From the NCBI RefSeq assembly GCF_030296615.1, contig NZ_AP027733.1, forward strand, positions 62,001 to 126,000: a stretch of 64,000 nucleotides of DNA, in the 5' to 3' direction. Numbering within the stretch: the stretch's first letter is position 1; each line of letters opens with the position of its first letter. The notes under the pieces are model-generated. The model saw only the letters and a program-made list of their open reading frames with translations, searched no databases and had not been told where the DNA came from. This DNA is from Frondihabitans sucicola. Lineage in GTDB: Bacteria > Actinomycetota > Actinomycetes > Actinomycetales > Microbacteriaceae. Below are positions 45,410 to 53,365 of this stretch, in pieces. The position numbers and the translations under genes were made by a program.

Positions 45410-46555
45410 ATGAAGTTCACTGCTGCCCGCGACGGCCTGAAGGCCCGAGTCGATTGGATCGCTAAGGCGTCCACTGCGCGTGGGGGCGACGTCGTCCTCG
45501 TCAAGCTGACGACCGAGGGTGACCGGCTGTTCCTCGAAGGCTCCGATGGCACCTTCTGGCGGAAGACAGAGATGCCGCTGACGGGCGACGAGAACGTCGA
45601 TGGAACCATCTTCACCCCCATCGGCCAGCTCTCCCGAGTGCTCACCCCGGGCTCGGCTCCCCTTGCAACCCTGAGTGCTGATGACGACTCCCGTGAGGTG
45701 ACCATCAACGTCGGCCGCAGCGAATTCCGGCTCGGCCTCGCGATCGAGCCTCAGGGATGGGAGCAGATGCCGGAATTCACCCCCATCGCGACCGCCAAGA
45801 AGGACCAGGTCCTCTGGGCCCTCCGCACCGCAGCATCCGGCGCCGCCGCGAACTCTGACAAGGGCAAGGCCGCGTTCCTCGGAGTTGAGTTCGTCATCGA
45901 GGCCGAGCGCATCATCTTCTCCTCCACGAACGGGTATCGCATGATCCGCACCTGCGTGCAGGCCCAGGGCATCGCGCCTACCGAGATCATCAGTCTCCCC
46001 GCGCCGCTCGTGGATGCGATTCTTGCGATCGAAGGCAACGACGTGACGTTCGTTCTGACGGAACAGAACCTCTTCGGCGTTGCCGACTCCAAGACCAGCG
46101 CCGTGTCGCTCCGGATGGACGTTCAGCATCCCCCGATCAGGAAGCTGCTCGACCAAGGACTGAAGATCGTCGAGGGTACGACACTCGACAGCTCGGAGTT
46201 CGTCGAAGCGCTCCAGATCGTCGACGCAACTGGTCTTCCGCACGTCAAGATCGCCACGGATGACGGGGAGATGGTCATCACCAGCCAGGCCCCCACCCAC
46301 GATTCCCGGAGCGACGCTCGGTCCGAGACGACGATCCCCATGATCGGCGACCCGGGGCTCGGCCTCGTCATGGCGACAAGCCTGGTCAAGCCACTCTTCT
46401 CGGCGCTCCGCACAGACAGCTTGGTCATCAAGCGCGCGCCGTCGGAAGGGACCAAGACCAATCCCGTGTTCGTCTACGAGGACAGCCCCCGAGATGACGG
46501 GACCAGCTACGAGGCGTGCTTCATGCCCATCGCCGACGTCAGGCGTGCCGCGTGA
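45410..46555 (+). CDS. dnaN: DNA polymerase III sliding clamp (beta subunit) homologue (381 aa)
   Basis: Length and pattern fit a three-domain beta clamp. MKFTAARDGLKARVDWIAKA opens the first domain, FLGVEFVIEAERIIFSSTNGYRM marks the second, and the end resembles the usual clamp terminus (EACFMPI), without the typical P-M-R. Clamps ring DNA and hold the polymerase. A plasmid-borne copy suggests the element adapts host replication to its own DNA. Identity to chromosomal DnaN seems low. The ribosome site is AGGAGAGGAATTGC. Confidence 0.8.
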   Translation: MKFTAARDGLKARVDWIAKASTARGGDVVLVKLTTEGDRLFLEGSDGTFWRKTEMPLTGDENVDGTIFTPIGQLSRVLTPGSAPLATLSADDDSREVTINVGRSEFRLGLAIEPQGWEQMPEFTPIATAKKDQVLWALRTAASGAAANSDKGKAAFLGVEFVIEAERIIFSSTNGYRMIRTCVQAQGIAPTEIISLPAPLVDAILAIEGNDVTFVLTEQNLFGVADSKTSAVSLRMDVQHPPIRKLLDQGLKIVEGTTLDSSEFVEALQIVDATGLPHVKIATDDGEMVITSQAPTHDSRSDARSETTIPMIGDPGLGLVMATSLVKPLFSALRTDSLVIKRAPSEGTKTNPVFVYEDSPRDDGTSYEACFMPIADVRRAA

Positions 46556-47655
46556 ACGCCGCCGCCAAGGCCGCCGCCACCATCGCACTCGCCGCCGCTC
46601 TCGCGTTCTCCGCCGCGGGCTGCTCGACCACAACCGCGAGCCCCGCACCAAGTGCGGCCGCAGTGCACCTCAACGGGCTCCCCGCAACCTTCACGGGAGC
46701 CACCAGCACCGTCGACGGCGTGACGCGATACGCCTCGGGGGCCAACGGTTGGGTCGCTTCGACAATCAAGAGTGGCAAGGCGAGGATCGCCTACTTCGAC
46801 ACATCCGGCCACGCCCTCTGGTCCGGGCCTCTCTCGGCGACACCCTCCGCGCTCTACATCGTCTCGGAAGGCGGCCATGACTGGATCATCGCCCGCGTCG
46901 GCGCGGCGCTCTCGATCTTCGATTCGCAGAGCCAGGGGCAGAACGCGAAGCCGTTGCACCGACTGAATGTCGGAAGCGCGTCCATCGCCGCCACGTCCAC
47001 GCGACTCCTCCTCACCTCATCGCAGCCCCGCCTGCTCAACGCTGCCGAGGGCTCGACGACCGTCGTGACACTCCCCTCCGGAGCCTCGGCCCTCGCCGCC
47101 ACATCCGACGGCGTCTTGATGGCCCATGGCAAGACCCTCGTCGGGCTCGGGTCCGACTCTGGCGGCTGGAAGGCGTCCGACGTCCGGCCCTCGGAGGCCG
47201 ACTCGACCGCGGCGCCTCTGGTGCTGGGTGTCTCGAACGGTCTCGTCGTCGTGTCCTGGGGCAACCTGGTGGCGCTGCATCGCATCGCGGACGGCACGGT
47301 CATCGGAGAGGGCCAGGCACCTGTGGCGAAGGGCGCCGCTCCGATCGTCTCTGCCGACTCGACCGTCGTCATCCTCGGCGACACCGTACTCACCGTCGGA
47401 TCGATGTCGGCCTCGCACCTTCCCCAGGGATTCGAAGTGTCATCGGCGTTCGAGGGCGTTCTCTACGGCGAGACTGACGCCGGAGCCGCGACACTGGACT
47501 CGATCTCGATGGAGCCGGTGGCCAAGAAGGCGCCCCGCGGAGTGCCCTCCGCCTTCACGCTGTGGCGGACCGGACTCTTCACCTCGCCCGCCAGTGAAAA
47601 CGGGACTTTTTCTGTCACGATTGCCCCTCTTCGGGCCTTGGATGGGGCGCGCTAA
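46552..47655 (+). CDS. Putative lipoprotein, possible beta-propeller (367 aa)
   Basis: GTG start overlaps the clamp gene's stop (GTGA). The N-terminus is a lipoprotein signal with lipobox SAAGC (VNAAAKAAATIALAAALAFSA then AGCSTT). The mature part is a chain of short beta strands (GVTRYASGANGWVASTIKSGK, ALYIVSEGGHDWIIARVGAA), suggestive of a propeller. A secreted lipoprotein coupled to a replication clamp is unusual. The end EN.GTFSVTIAPL precedes a terminator. Confidence 0.7.
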   Translation: MNAAAKAAATIALAAALAFSAAGCSTTTASPAPSAAAVHLNGLPATFTGATSTVDGVTRYASGANGWVASTIKSGKARIAYFDTSGHALWSGPLSATPSALYIVSEGGHDWIIARVGAALSIFDSQSQGQNAKPLHRLNVGSASIAATSTRLLLTSSQPRLLNAAEGSTTVVTLPSGASALAATSDGVLMAHGKTLVGLGSDSGGWKASDVRPSEADSTAAPLVLGVSNGLVVVSWGNLVALHRIADGTVIGEGQAPVAKGAAPIVSADSTVVILGDTVLTVGSMSASHLPQGFEVSSAFEGVLYGETDAGAATLDSISMEPVAKKAPRGVPSAFTLWRTGLFTSPASENGTFSVTIAPLRALDGAR

Positions 47656-47702
47656 CTTTCTAGCATCGAAGTACTGAGGTGTCCTAGACCTACTGGTCAT
47701 GA

Positions 47703-47730
47703 GGAGGGGTCCGGTCAACCGGGCCCCTCC
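47703..47730 (+). terminator. Terminator hairpin
   Basis: GGAGGGGTCCGGT (47703-47715) pairs with ACCGGGCCCCTCC (47718-47730) with one mismatch. Confidence 0.75.
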
Positions 47731-47760
47731 GCTTCACCTCCTAGCCGAAAGGGGTACGAC

Positions 47761-48768
47761 GTGACCGACGTCCTGACCGACCGCGACATCCGCCAGAACA
47801 TGGCCGCACCGGCCGACTCGCTCGACCTCGCTGACATCGACATCGAAGAGGCCAAAGAGCGCGCCGAGAACCGCCTCGCGCAGCTCACCAGGAGCTTCGC
47901 CCTGCTCCTTCAGATCGTCGCGCAGATGTACGAGGATCAGGACTGGCGCTACCTCACTCGCCCTGACGGAACGGCCTATGGCTCGCTCGCCCAGGTCCTC
48001 GCCGAAGAGCTGAAGAAGTCGCCCGCGATGGCTCGTCGCTACGTGCAAGGCGCCCGCGAGCTGTACTTGCCGCTCTCGAAGATCACGGTCGACGGCGTCG
48101 ACATCGACATCGACTCCCACGACGTCCAAGACCTCGGAATCGAGGGGTCCCGCGAGGTCGTCTCACGCGTCACCGATCGCATCGACGGCGTCGATGACCC
48201 CGACGACCAGGCCGCGATCATCCGCGACACCGTGTCGGAGGTCCGCGCCGCCCGAGAGGGGCGCCTCGTCGATCCGATCTTCGGAGACGAGGACGATGAG
48301 ACCCCAGGTGACCTCTACACCGGCAACGACGGCATCCCCCGATACTGCGGCAAGGATGTCCACGGTGACCCGTGCTTCCTCAGCCCTGGCCACAAGGGCG
48401 AGTGCGACGCGGACCCGGACGGCGCACCGCTGCCGCCGGAGCCCATGAGCTTCACCGGCGACATCATCCTCCCCGACAGCGAGCAGGCTCCGGCAGGGCT
48501 CGTGGACGAGACTGTCGACCCGGTGGAGGCGTTGATCGCCTCGGGCGCCGACTACACGGACGAGACCGCTCGCGCGGGCCTGCCCGCTGATCTCGTCCCG
48601 ATCGTCGAAGCCCTCGTCACGCTCTCGCGCATGGATGCTGGAGAGTTTGCACGGGCAGTGAGCTTCGACAACCGCGGCATCGCCGCTCTCCTGCCCAAGG
48701 CGACAGGGAACCTCATCCGTTCGCGGTCGCTGATCGAGACCCAGCCGTGGGTCCTCAGCCGCATGTAG
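47761..48768 (+). CDS. Hypothetical protein (335 aa)
   Basis: GTG follows CGAAAGGGGTACGAC. The N-terminal 110 residues are helical (AENRLAQLTRSFALLLQIVAQ ... SPAMARRYVQGARELYLPL). A short part with cysteines (YCGKDVHGDPCFLSPGHKGEC, about 199-219) looks like a small metal-binding knuckle. No family is recognised. It might be a DNA-binding or regulatory protein; position after the clamp unit and before a perfect hairpin gives no further clue. Confidence 0.6.
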   Translation: MTDVLTDRDIRQNMAAPADSLDLADIDIEEAKERAENRLAQLTRSFALLLQIVAQMYEDQDWRYLTRPDGTAYGSLAQVLAEELKKSPAMARRYVQGARELYLPLSKITVDGVDIDIDSHDVQDLGIEGSREVVSRVTDRIDGVDDPDDQAAIIRDTVSEVRAAREGRLVDPIFGDEDDETPGDLYTGNDGIPRYCGKDVHGDPCFLSPGHKGECDADPDGAPLPPEPMSFTGDIILPDSEQAPAGLVDETVDPVEALIASGADYTDETARAGLPADLVPIVEALVTLSRMDAGEFARAVSFDNRGIAALLPKATGNLIRSRSLIETQPWVLSRM

Positions 48769-48789
48769 GCGGCGCCTTCTGTTACAACA

Positions 48790-48823
48790 CATGGGACCAC
48801 TGACGAATGTCAGTGGTCCCATG
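48790..48823 (+). terminator. Perfect 15-base-pair hairpin overlapping a promoter
   Basis: CATGGGACCACTGAC (48790-48804), loop GAAT, GTCAGTGGTCCCATG (48809-48823). It stands 21 bases past the stop of the gene at 47761 and includes the -35 and spacer of the promoter at 48800-48829. Confidence 0.75.
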
Positions 48824-48829
48824 TACTGT
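48800..48829 (+). promoter_or_regulatory. TGTACTGTA-type promoter reading into the coiled-coil gene's 3' end
   Basis: CTGACG (48800-48805), an 18-base spacer and TACTGT (48824-48829), nearly identical to the promoter at 4261-4290. An ATG lies 6 bases after the -10 (48836), as in the leaderless XRE gene. The transcript would run antisense to the gene at 48875-49696. Confidence 0.65.
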
Positions 48830-48874
48830 AGAACTATGAAGAAAACGACCGAGAGGACGGGCCTGTGGGCCTGG

Positions 48875-49696
48875 CTAGACCGTCGCCGGGACGTCAAGCT
48901 CCAGCGCCGGGAAGCCGGGCGTCAGCCTGTCGTGCGAGAGGGCGTCTGCCATGAGCACGCTGACCTCGCGGACAGCCAGGTCGCCCGCCGTCACGCTCAG
49001 CACGTCCAACGTGTTGAGCGCGAGGTTGCGACCGCTCCGGCGACCAGCAGCATCGGCCTCGGCGGTCGAGCGGGCGAGCGTGACGCGGTGCTCCTCCCGC
49101 TCGCTGGCCAGCGCGGACGCGTGTCGATCGTTCAGTTCGCTCTCAACGCGAGCGACTTCGGCCACGGCGGCCTGGTTGGCTGCCTCGACGGCCGCCACGG
49201 CATCCGCCACGCGCTGCTCAGCGTCCGTCCGAATCTGGTCGACCCGACCGCTCGCCTCGATCGTGACGCGCGCGACCTCGTCGCGAGCTTCCGCCTCGAC
49301 CTGCTCGACGCGGCCGCGAGCGGCCGTCTCGACCTCTTCGATGCGCGCGTCGGCTTCGCCCTCCGCGGCCTCGATCTCCCGACGCGCGGTCTCCCGAGCT
49401 GCATCGACCTGACGGACAGCGGCGCTCTCGGCCGCCTCGATGTCTCGGTCGGCTTGCTCGCGCGCAGCGCGGATGGCCGTCTCGGCCTCCGTCCGCGCCG
49501 TCTCGGCCTCCTGAGACGTCCCGGACCTGAGGAGTGCGAGTTCGGTCTCCGTGGCCGCGAAGTGCTCCGACACGGCAACCCGCGCCTCCTGCACCGCCTC
49601 ATCGACGCCTCGAAGACGAAGCAGCATCTGCTTCATGATCGGGGGTTCGTCAGTGATCTCGGATTCGAGGAACGACGGTTCAGGGGCGAGGGTCAT
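48875..49696 (-). CDS. Long coiled-coil protein (273 aa)
   Basis: After a short head (MTLAPEPSFLESEITDEPPIM) almost the whole chain (residues about 25-235) is a continuous heptad pattern rich in Ala, Glu and Arg (AETARTEAETAIRAAREQADR). The C-terminus is globular (LNTLDVLSVTAGDLAVREVSV). It resembles filament-forming or scaffold proteins of the KfrA type, which in plasmids aid partition; that link is inference. Its start lies 15 bases past the next gene's stop. Confidence 0.65.
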   Translation of the reverse strand: MTLAPEPSFLESEITDEPPIMKQMLLRLRGVDEAVQEARVAVSEHFAATETELALLRSGTSQEAETARTEAETAIRAAREQADRDIEAAESAAVRQVDAARETARREIEAAEGEADARIEEVETAARGRVEQVEAEARDEVARVTIEASGRVDQIRTDAEQRVADAVAAVEAANQAAVAEVARVESELNDRHASALASEREEHRVTLARSTAEADAAGRRSGRNLALNTLDVLSVTAGDLAVREVSVLMADALSHDRLTPGFPALELDVPATV

Positions 49697-49711
49697 GCGA
49701 CGATCCTTCGG

Positions 49712-50557
49712 TTAGCGGTTCTTGACGAGAGCGACAGCGCGAGCGCCGAGACCGAGGCGACGAGCGATCGAGAGACCGGCCAGCAGGACGCCAACACCGG
49801 CAGTGATGGGCCACAGCGGGGCAGGGCTCGACGTGGACTTCGCTGCGGTCAGCTTGACGGCCTTGGCCTTCGAGGCGGCGGCCTTCGAGTCCTTGACGCT
49901 GGGCGCGTTGAACGCCTTGTCCTGAGCGGCGACCTTCTTGGCCATCGCCTTCGCCTTGGCGGCGGCAGCAGCCTTCTTCGCGGCGGCAGCCTTCGCGGCA
50001 GCAGCCTTCTTCGCGGCGGGCGTGACGGCCTTCGGGGCAACCTTTGCCGCGCTCTTCGCCGTGCTCGACTGCGTCTGCACGTTCGTGTGCGCCGTCGCCG
50101 ACGAGCCCGCCGATGAGGACGAGGCCGACGAGGACCCGCCCGAGTACGAGGAGCTACCGCCGGACGACGAGCTGCCAGACGAGCTGCTGGCGCCACCACT
50201 CGACGACCCACTCGACGACCCACCCGACGGAGCCGCCGGTGCCGGTGCGGGCTTCGGTGCAGGTGCGGGTGCGGGTGCGGGCTTGGCAGGCGCAGGCTTG
50301 GCAGGCGCCGGAGCGGGCGCCGGTGCGGGAGCGGGCACGTGGCCAGTGGAGGGCGCGGGAGCGGTACCGGTGCCGCCGCTGGACGCGGCGCCGCCGCCTC
50401 CAGCGCTGGAGCAGCTCGTGTAGCCGCTGTCGTCCGTGATGGGCGTTGAGCCGCCCGGGCACGTGACGGCGGACGCCGGACCCGCGAGCATGATGCCGCC
50501 GATGACGAGGGCGCCCGTGGTTGCCGCGAGCGAAGCGAAGCGTGTGATCTTGTTCAT
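49712..50557 (-). CDS. Secreted low-complexity surface protein (281 aa)
   Basis: The N-terminus is a signal peptide (ITRFASLAATTGALVIGGIML then AGPASA). The mature chain has a Pro-Ala repeat (residues about 75-110), a Ser/Gly-rich stretch (about 110-155) and an Ala/Lys helix (about 170-235). A C-terminal membrane segment follows (LWPITAGVGVLLAGLSIA) with a basic tail. There is no LPxTG motif, so it is probably a membrane-anchored wall-spanning protein. On a conjugative element it could aid mating contact. Confidence 0.7.
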   Translation of the reverse strand: MNKITRFASLAATTGALVIGGIMLAGPASAVTCPGGSTPITDDSGYTSCSSAGGGGAASSGGTGTAPAPSTGHVPAPAPAPAPAPAKPAPAKPAPAPAPAPKPAPAPAAPSGGSSSGSSSGGASSSSGSSSSGGSSSYSGGSSSASSSSAGSSATAHTNVQTQSSTAKSAAKVAPKAVTPAAKKAAAAKAAAAKKAAAAAKAKAMAKKVAAQDKAFNAPSVKDSKAAASKAKAVKLTAAKSTSSPAPLWPITAGVGVLLAGLSIARRLGLGARAVALVKNR

Positions 50558-50623
50558 GGTGTTGTTCTCCCCTTGGTGGTGCGAAAGGAGTCCGGATGGA
50601 CTCCTGCTTCTTCTCGTCCTCTC

Positions 50624-51330
50624 TCAGTTGAACTTGAAGAAGCGTCCCAGTCGGCTTTCCTTCTGGGTTTTGCCGACCCGCAGACGCTCTGTCCGCAGGC
50701 TGTTCATCGTGATACCCGAGATGAGGGCGACGATGAGCGAGACGGCGGTGATGGCGTGAAGCGGGACGACGATGATCTCGTGCACGACACCCCATGAAGT
50801 CGGGATGAAGTAGGCGAGGACCGCCGATACCAACATGGCAGCGATACTCGCCGCCAGGTACACCCAAATGGGGGCACTTAAGCGGGCGAAGATGCCGGGA
50901 AGTTGGATGCGGCGGCGGGCGTAGTACTCAACGAGTTCTTCGGTGTCGGGCCGGGCTGCGGCCGCTTCATCGATGATTCGTTCTGCATCACGCAGGGCGG
51001 CTTCCCGGTGTTCCGGGAGTACTTGCCGCCATCCGTGAGGAAGTCGTAGGTGTCGACCAGGCGCTCCGTGGCGTCTTCGGGACTCAAGATCGAGCCGAAC
51101 GTGTCGCGAAGGACGGCGGACGCCAGGTCCGGGTCGAGCGCGGCAGCGCGGAGCTGATCCATGAATCCTTCGAACTCAAGCCCCGTCCCGCCCGACTTCT
51201 GGAAGCGATCGCGGAGTTCATCCGTGCGGTCGTTTCCACCGTTCTTCGGGCTCGGGAAGTACTTCACGAGGACCCTCGAAAGGACATTGAAATTGGGCGA
51301 TGCCGTGGTGCCTGAAGGCTGATCGCTCAT
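50624..51330 (-). CDS. Membrane protein with cytoplasmic domain, apparent frameshift (about 235 aa)
   Basis: The product begins MSDQPSGTTASPNFNVLSRVL. One base added at 51013-51014 joins FLTDGGKYSREHREAALRDAE to RIIDEAAAARPDTEELVEYYARRR and two membrane segments (VYLAASIAAMLVSAVLAYFIP and VPLHAITAVSLIVALISGI). Without the base the membrane part is left as an isolated frame. It is divergent from the CRISPR operon and shares its promoter region. Confidence 0.65.
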
Positions 51331-51370
51331 GCCCCTCCAATCTAAGCTCGAAGCGTGAGTGATGGTCGTA

Positions 51371-51386
51371 GTGTTAGTATAGCAGT
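51371..51386 (-). promoter_or_regulatory. Promoter of the membrane-protein gene, divergent from csf1
   Basis: On the minus strand TGCTATACTAAC gives a -10 of TATACT, as in the GCAACCTGCTA family but without the GCAACC part. The dyad TCTACCAAGCTAGC (51386-51399) adjoins it and probably serves the rightward csf1 promoter. Confidence 0.55.
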
Positions 51387-51405
51387 CTACCAAGCTAGCG
51401 GCAAC

Positions 51406-52020
51406 ATGCCCCTGGGCAAGACCGTGGCTTGGGAGGACGGACACACGTGCGGCAACTGCGGTGAAGCCACCGAAACAGCCCTCGCCCGGACGATCCTGTC
51501 GGCCTACTACGGCTCCTGGGAAGCGATCGCGGTGGACGCTGAAGGCGGCAAACGCTGGCTATGCCTGCCGTGTGGATGGACCCTTCGAGACAAGGACCTA
51601 CGCCGCATGCCCATCACCATCACTCGCGACGGGACGCTTTCGCGTCCCAGCTTCGCCGAGCTGCGAACGCTCCTGAGCGAGCGCATTCCCGCCGACTTGG
51701 CCGTGACCCTGCCCATCGAGGGGCGCAAAGCCGTCATGGCCGACGCGAGGTGGGGCGCGGTCGCCACCGACTCCGGCAGCCTCCCCTGGACCGCCGCCCA
51801 CCGTCGAGCCCTTGCGAGCGTCGTAGAGCTGACGAGCTACGGATTCACCGAGGGCCTCCTCTCCTATGACGCTCCCCCGTTCGGCGTGCTCAGCAAGGTG
51901 TCCGTTCGAGACCATGCGCGGGTCCGAGAACTGTGGAACAGCCTCGGCCGCTGGCGCCCCGACGTCGCAGCCTGGCCGACACTCGTGCGCCTCGCCCGCC
52001 GCGACAAGGACTCCGAGTGA
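51406..52020 (+). CDS. csf1: Type IV-B CRISPR protein Csf1 (Cas8-like, 204 aa)
   Basis: Csf1 is the large-subunit-like protein that defines type IV systems. The four-cysteine zinc site is complete: C15-x2-C18 (HTCGNCGEA) and C53-x2-C56 (WLCLPCGW). The rest is basic and helical (SVRDHARVRELWNSLGRWRPD). ATG at 51406 was chosen over a GTG at 51355 because the divergent promoter elements lie between them. The stop overlaps the next gene (GTGA). Confidence 0.8.
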   Translation: MPLGKTVAWEDGHTCGNCGEATETALARTILSAYYGSWEAIAVDAEGGKRWLCLPCGWTLRDKDLRRMPITITRDGTLSRPSFAELRTLLSERIPADLAVTLPIEGRKAVMADARWGAVATDSGSLPWTAAHRRALASVVELTSYGFTEGLLSYDAPPFGVLSKVSVRDHARVRELWNSLGRWRPDVAAWPTLVRLARRDKDSE

Positions 52021-52463
52021 CCAACGAGTGGGGATGGCAACTCCCCGCCACCGACGCTCTCTTCCAGGACTCCCCTTACGAGCCGCTGGAGAACCCTGGC
52101 GAGAACATCGCCGAGCGCCTCATCATGATCGCCCACCTCAGCTTCAACACGGACGTGTGGAGCACCCGCATCGATCGATACTGGGAAGGGCTCGTGGAGC
52201 GCATCGAGGGCGCCTGCAACACGAACTCCGTCACTGAGTTCTGGCAGCGTCTCACGGACGAGATGGCCCTAGTGCCCTTGAGCGCCGGGGAACTCCTTCA
52301 CGAGAAGAACCTGCTGTGTCGACCGTCGATCCTCAGCTACCCAGTTAGCGACTTCGAGGTCCTCAACCCCCTGCGTTCCTACCCGCGCGACATCGTCGAT
52401 CGGACCCGCATGTGGAACCAGTACCGCAAGGCCGCCAAGGTCTCCAAGCTGAAGGCGGCGTGA
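52017..52463 (+). CDS. cas11: Type IV-B small subunit Cas11-like (148 aa)
   Basis: A GTG start overlaps the csf1 stop. The chain is all-helical (ENIAERLIMIAHLSFNTDVWS, IDRYWEGLVERIEGACNTNSV) with a basic end (KAAKVSKLKAA), the size and type expected for the small subunit that lines the belly of the complex. Identification rests mainly on position between csf1 and csf2. It overlaps csf2 by one base (TGATG). Confidence 0.65.
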   Translation: MTNEWGWQLPATDALFQDSPYEPLENPGENIAERLIMIAHLSFNTDVWSTRIDRYWEGLVERIEGACNTNSVTEFWQRLTDEMALVPLSAGELLHEKNLLCRPSILSYPVSDFEVLNPLRSYPRDIVDRTRMWNQYRKAAKVSKLKAA

Positions 52464-53365
52464 TGCAGACGCTCGTCTACAGCGGAACCCTGACCGCCAT
52501 GTCGTCGATCGCCCATGGCGGTAAGGACTCCGGCACCACCCACGGCTTCCGCCGCGAGACCATCGTCGGCGCAGACGGCCAGCACCTCGCGGGCATGCCG
52601 ATCGTGTCCGGCAGCGTCATCCGCGGCAGCCTTCGCCGCGTCGGGGCTCGGCTCATGCAGCAGGCGCTCACCACGGGGCTCGACTCCCACCGCCTGCCGT
52701 TCTCGCAGGTGCACGCCCTCCGCACGGGTGGCTCGCTCACGGAGACTCGCACCACGGGCGAAGTCCTGAATGTCGAGCGAGTCGCCACGCTGCGTGACCA
52801 CAACCCTTTCCTGGCCATCTTCGGCGCCGCGGGTGGCGGCAAGATCATGTCCGGGAAGGTCATGGTCGACAAGGCCATCCCGATCGCCCAGGAGACGGCC
52901 CACCTCGGCGACGTTCCAGAGGGCTTCGAACTGCCGTCGATCTTCACGCTCATCCAGCGTGAGCCGTATTCGCGCGTCGCAGACGTCATGAACGGTTCCG
53001 CTGCCGAGTGGGTGGCGCCGAGCGACGAGCGCCACATCCTCCCGCAGGGCTCAGGGCAGATGTACTACGCCCAGGAGACACTCGTCGCCGGAGCCCACAT
53101 GTGGCACTCCCTCGTCTTGGAGGATGCCACCCCCGTCGAGGCCTCCTTCTTCCGCCACGTCGTCCGCGCCTGGTCGCAGGGGCGAGGCAAGCGGGGCCCG
53201 CAGATCGGCGGCCAGGTCGCCCGTGGCCATGGCCTCGTCAAGACCAAGTACGAGCTGTCCGTGCTCGACACATGGGGCGACGAAACCGACCTGGTCGAAG
53301 AGGACTGGAGAGAGCACATCTACGCGAACATCGAGGATGCACGCGAGGTGATGACGTGGCTCTGA
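52463..53365 (+). CDS. csf2: Type IV-B backbone protein Csf2 (Cas7, 300 aa)
   Basis: Csf2 is the Cas7-like backbone that polymerises on the guide RNA. The product opens MQTLVYSGTLTAMSSIAHGG, the RAMP first strand. SVIRGSLRRVGARLMQQAL follows, as in the Cas7 family (I-x-G-S-L-R). The later Gly-rich segments (GGGKIMSGKVMVDKAIP, RGPQIGGQVARGHGLVKTKYE) match the RNA-binding palm. The length is typical for Csf2. Confidence 0.85.
   Translation: MQTLVYSGTLTAMSSIAHGGKDSGTTHGFRRETIVGADGQHLAGMPIVSGSVIRGSLRRVGARLMQQALTTGLDSHRLPFSQVHALRTGGSLTETRTTGEVLNVERVATLRDHNPFLAIFGAAGGGKIMSGKVMVDKAIPIAQETAHLGDVPEGFELPSIFTLIQREPYSRVADVMNGSAAEWVAPSDERHILPQGSGQMYYAQETLVAGAHMWHSLVLEDATPVEASFFRHVVRAWSQGRGKRGPQIGGQVARGHGLVKTKYELSVLDTWGDETDLVEEDWREHIYANIEDAREVMTWL

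Noticed and set aside
47761-48768. ParB-like partition protein
   Set aside because: Helical N-terminus and place near a hairpin are suggestive, but no ParB motif (GERR-type box or matching HTH) is visible.
48836-50116. A long rightward frame opposite the coiled-coil and surface-protein genes
   Set aside because: It is exactly in antisense phase with GC-rich genes, which rarely contain the codons that would make stops on that strand. Only its promoter and first codons deserve attention.
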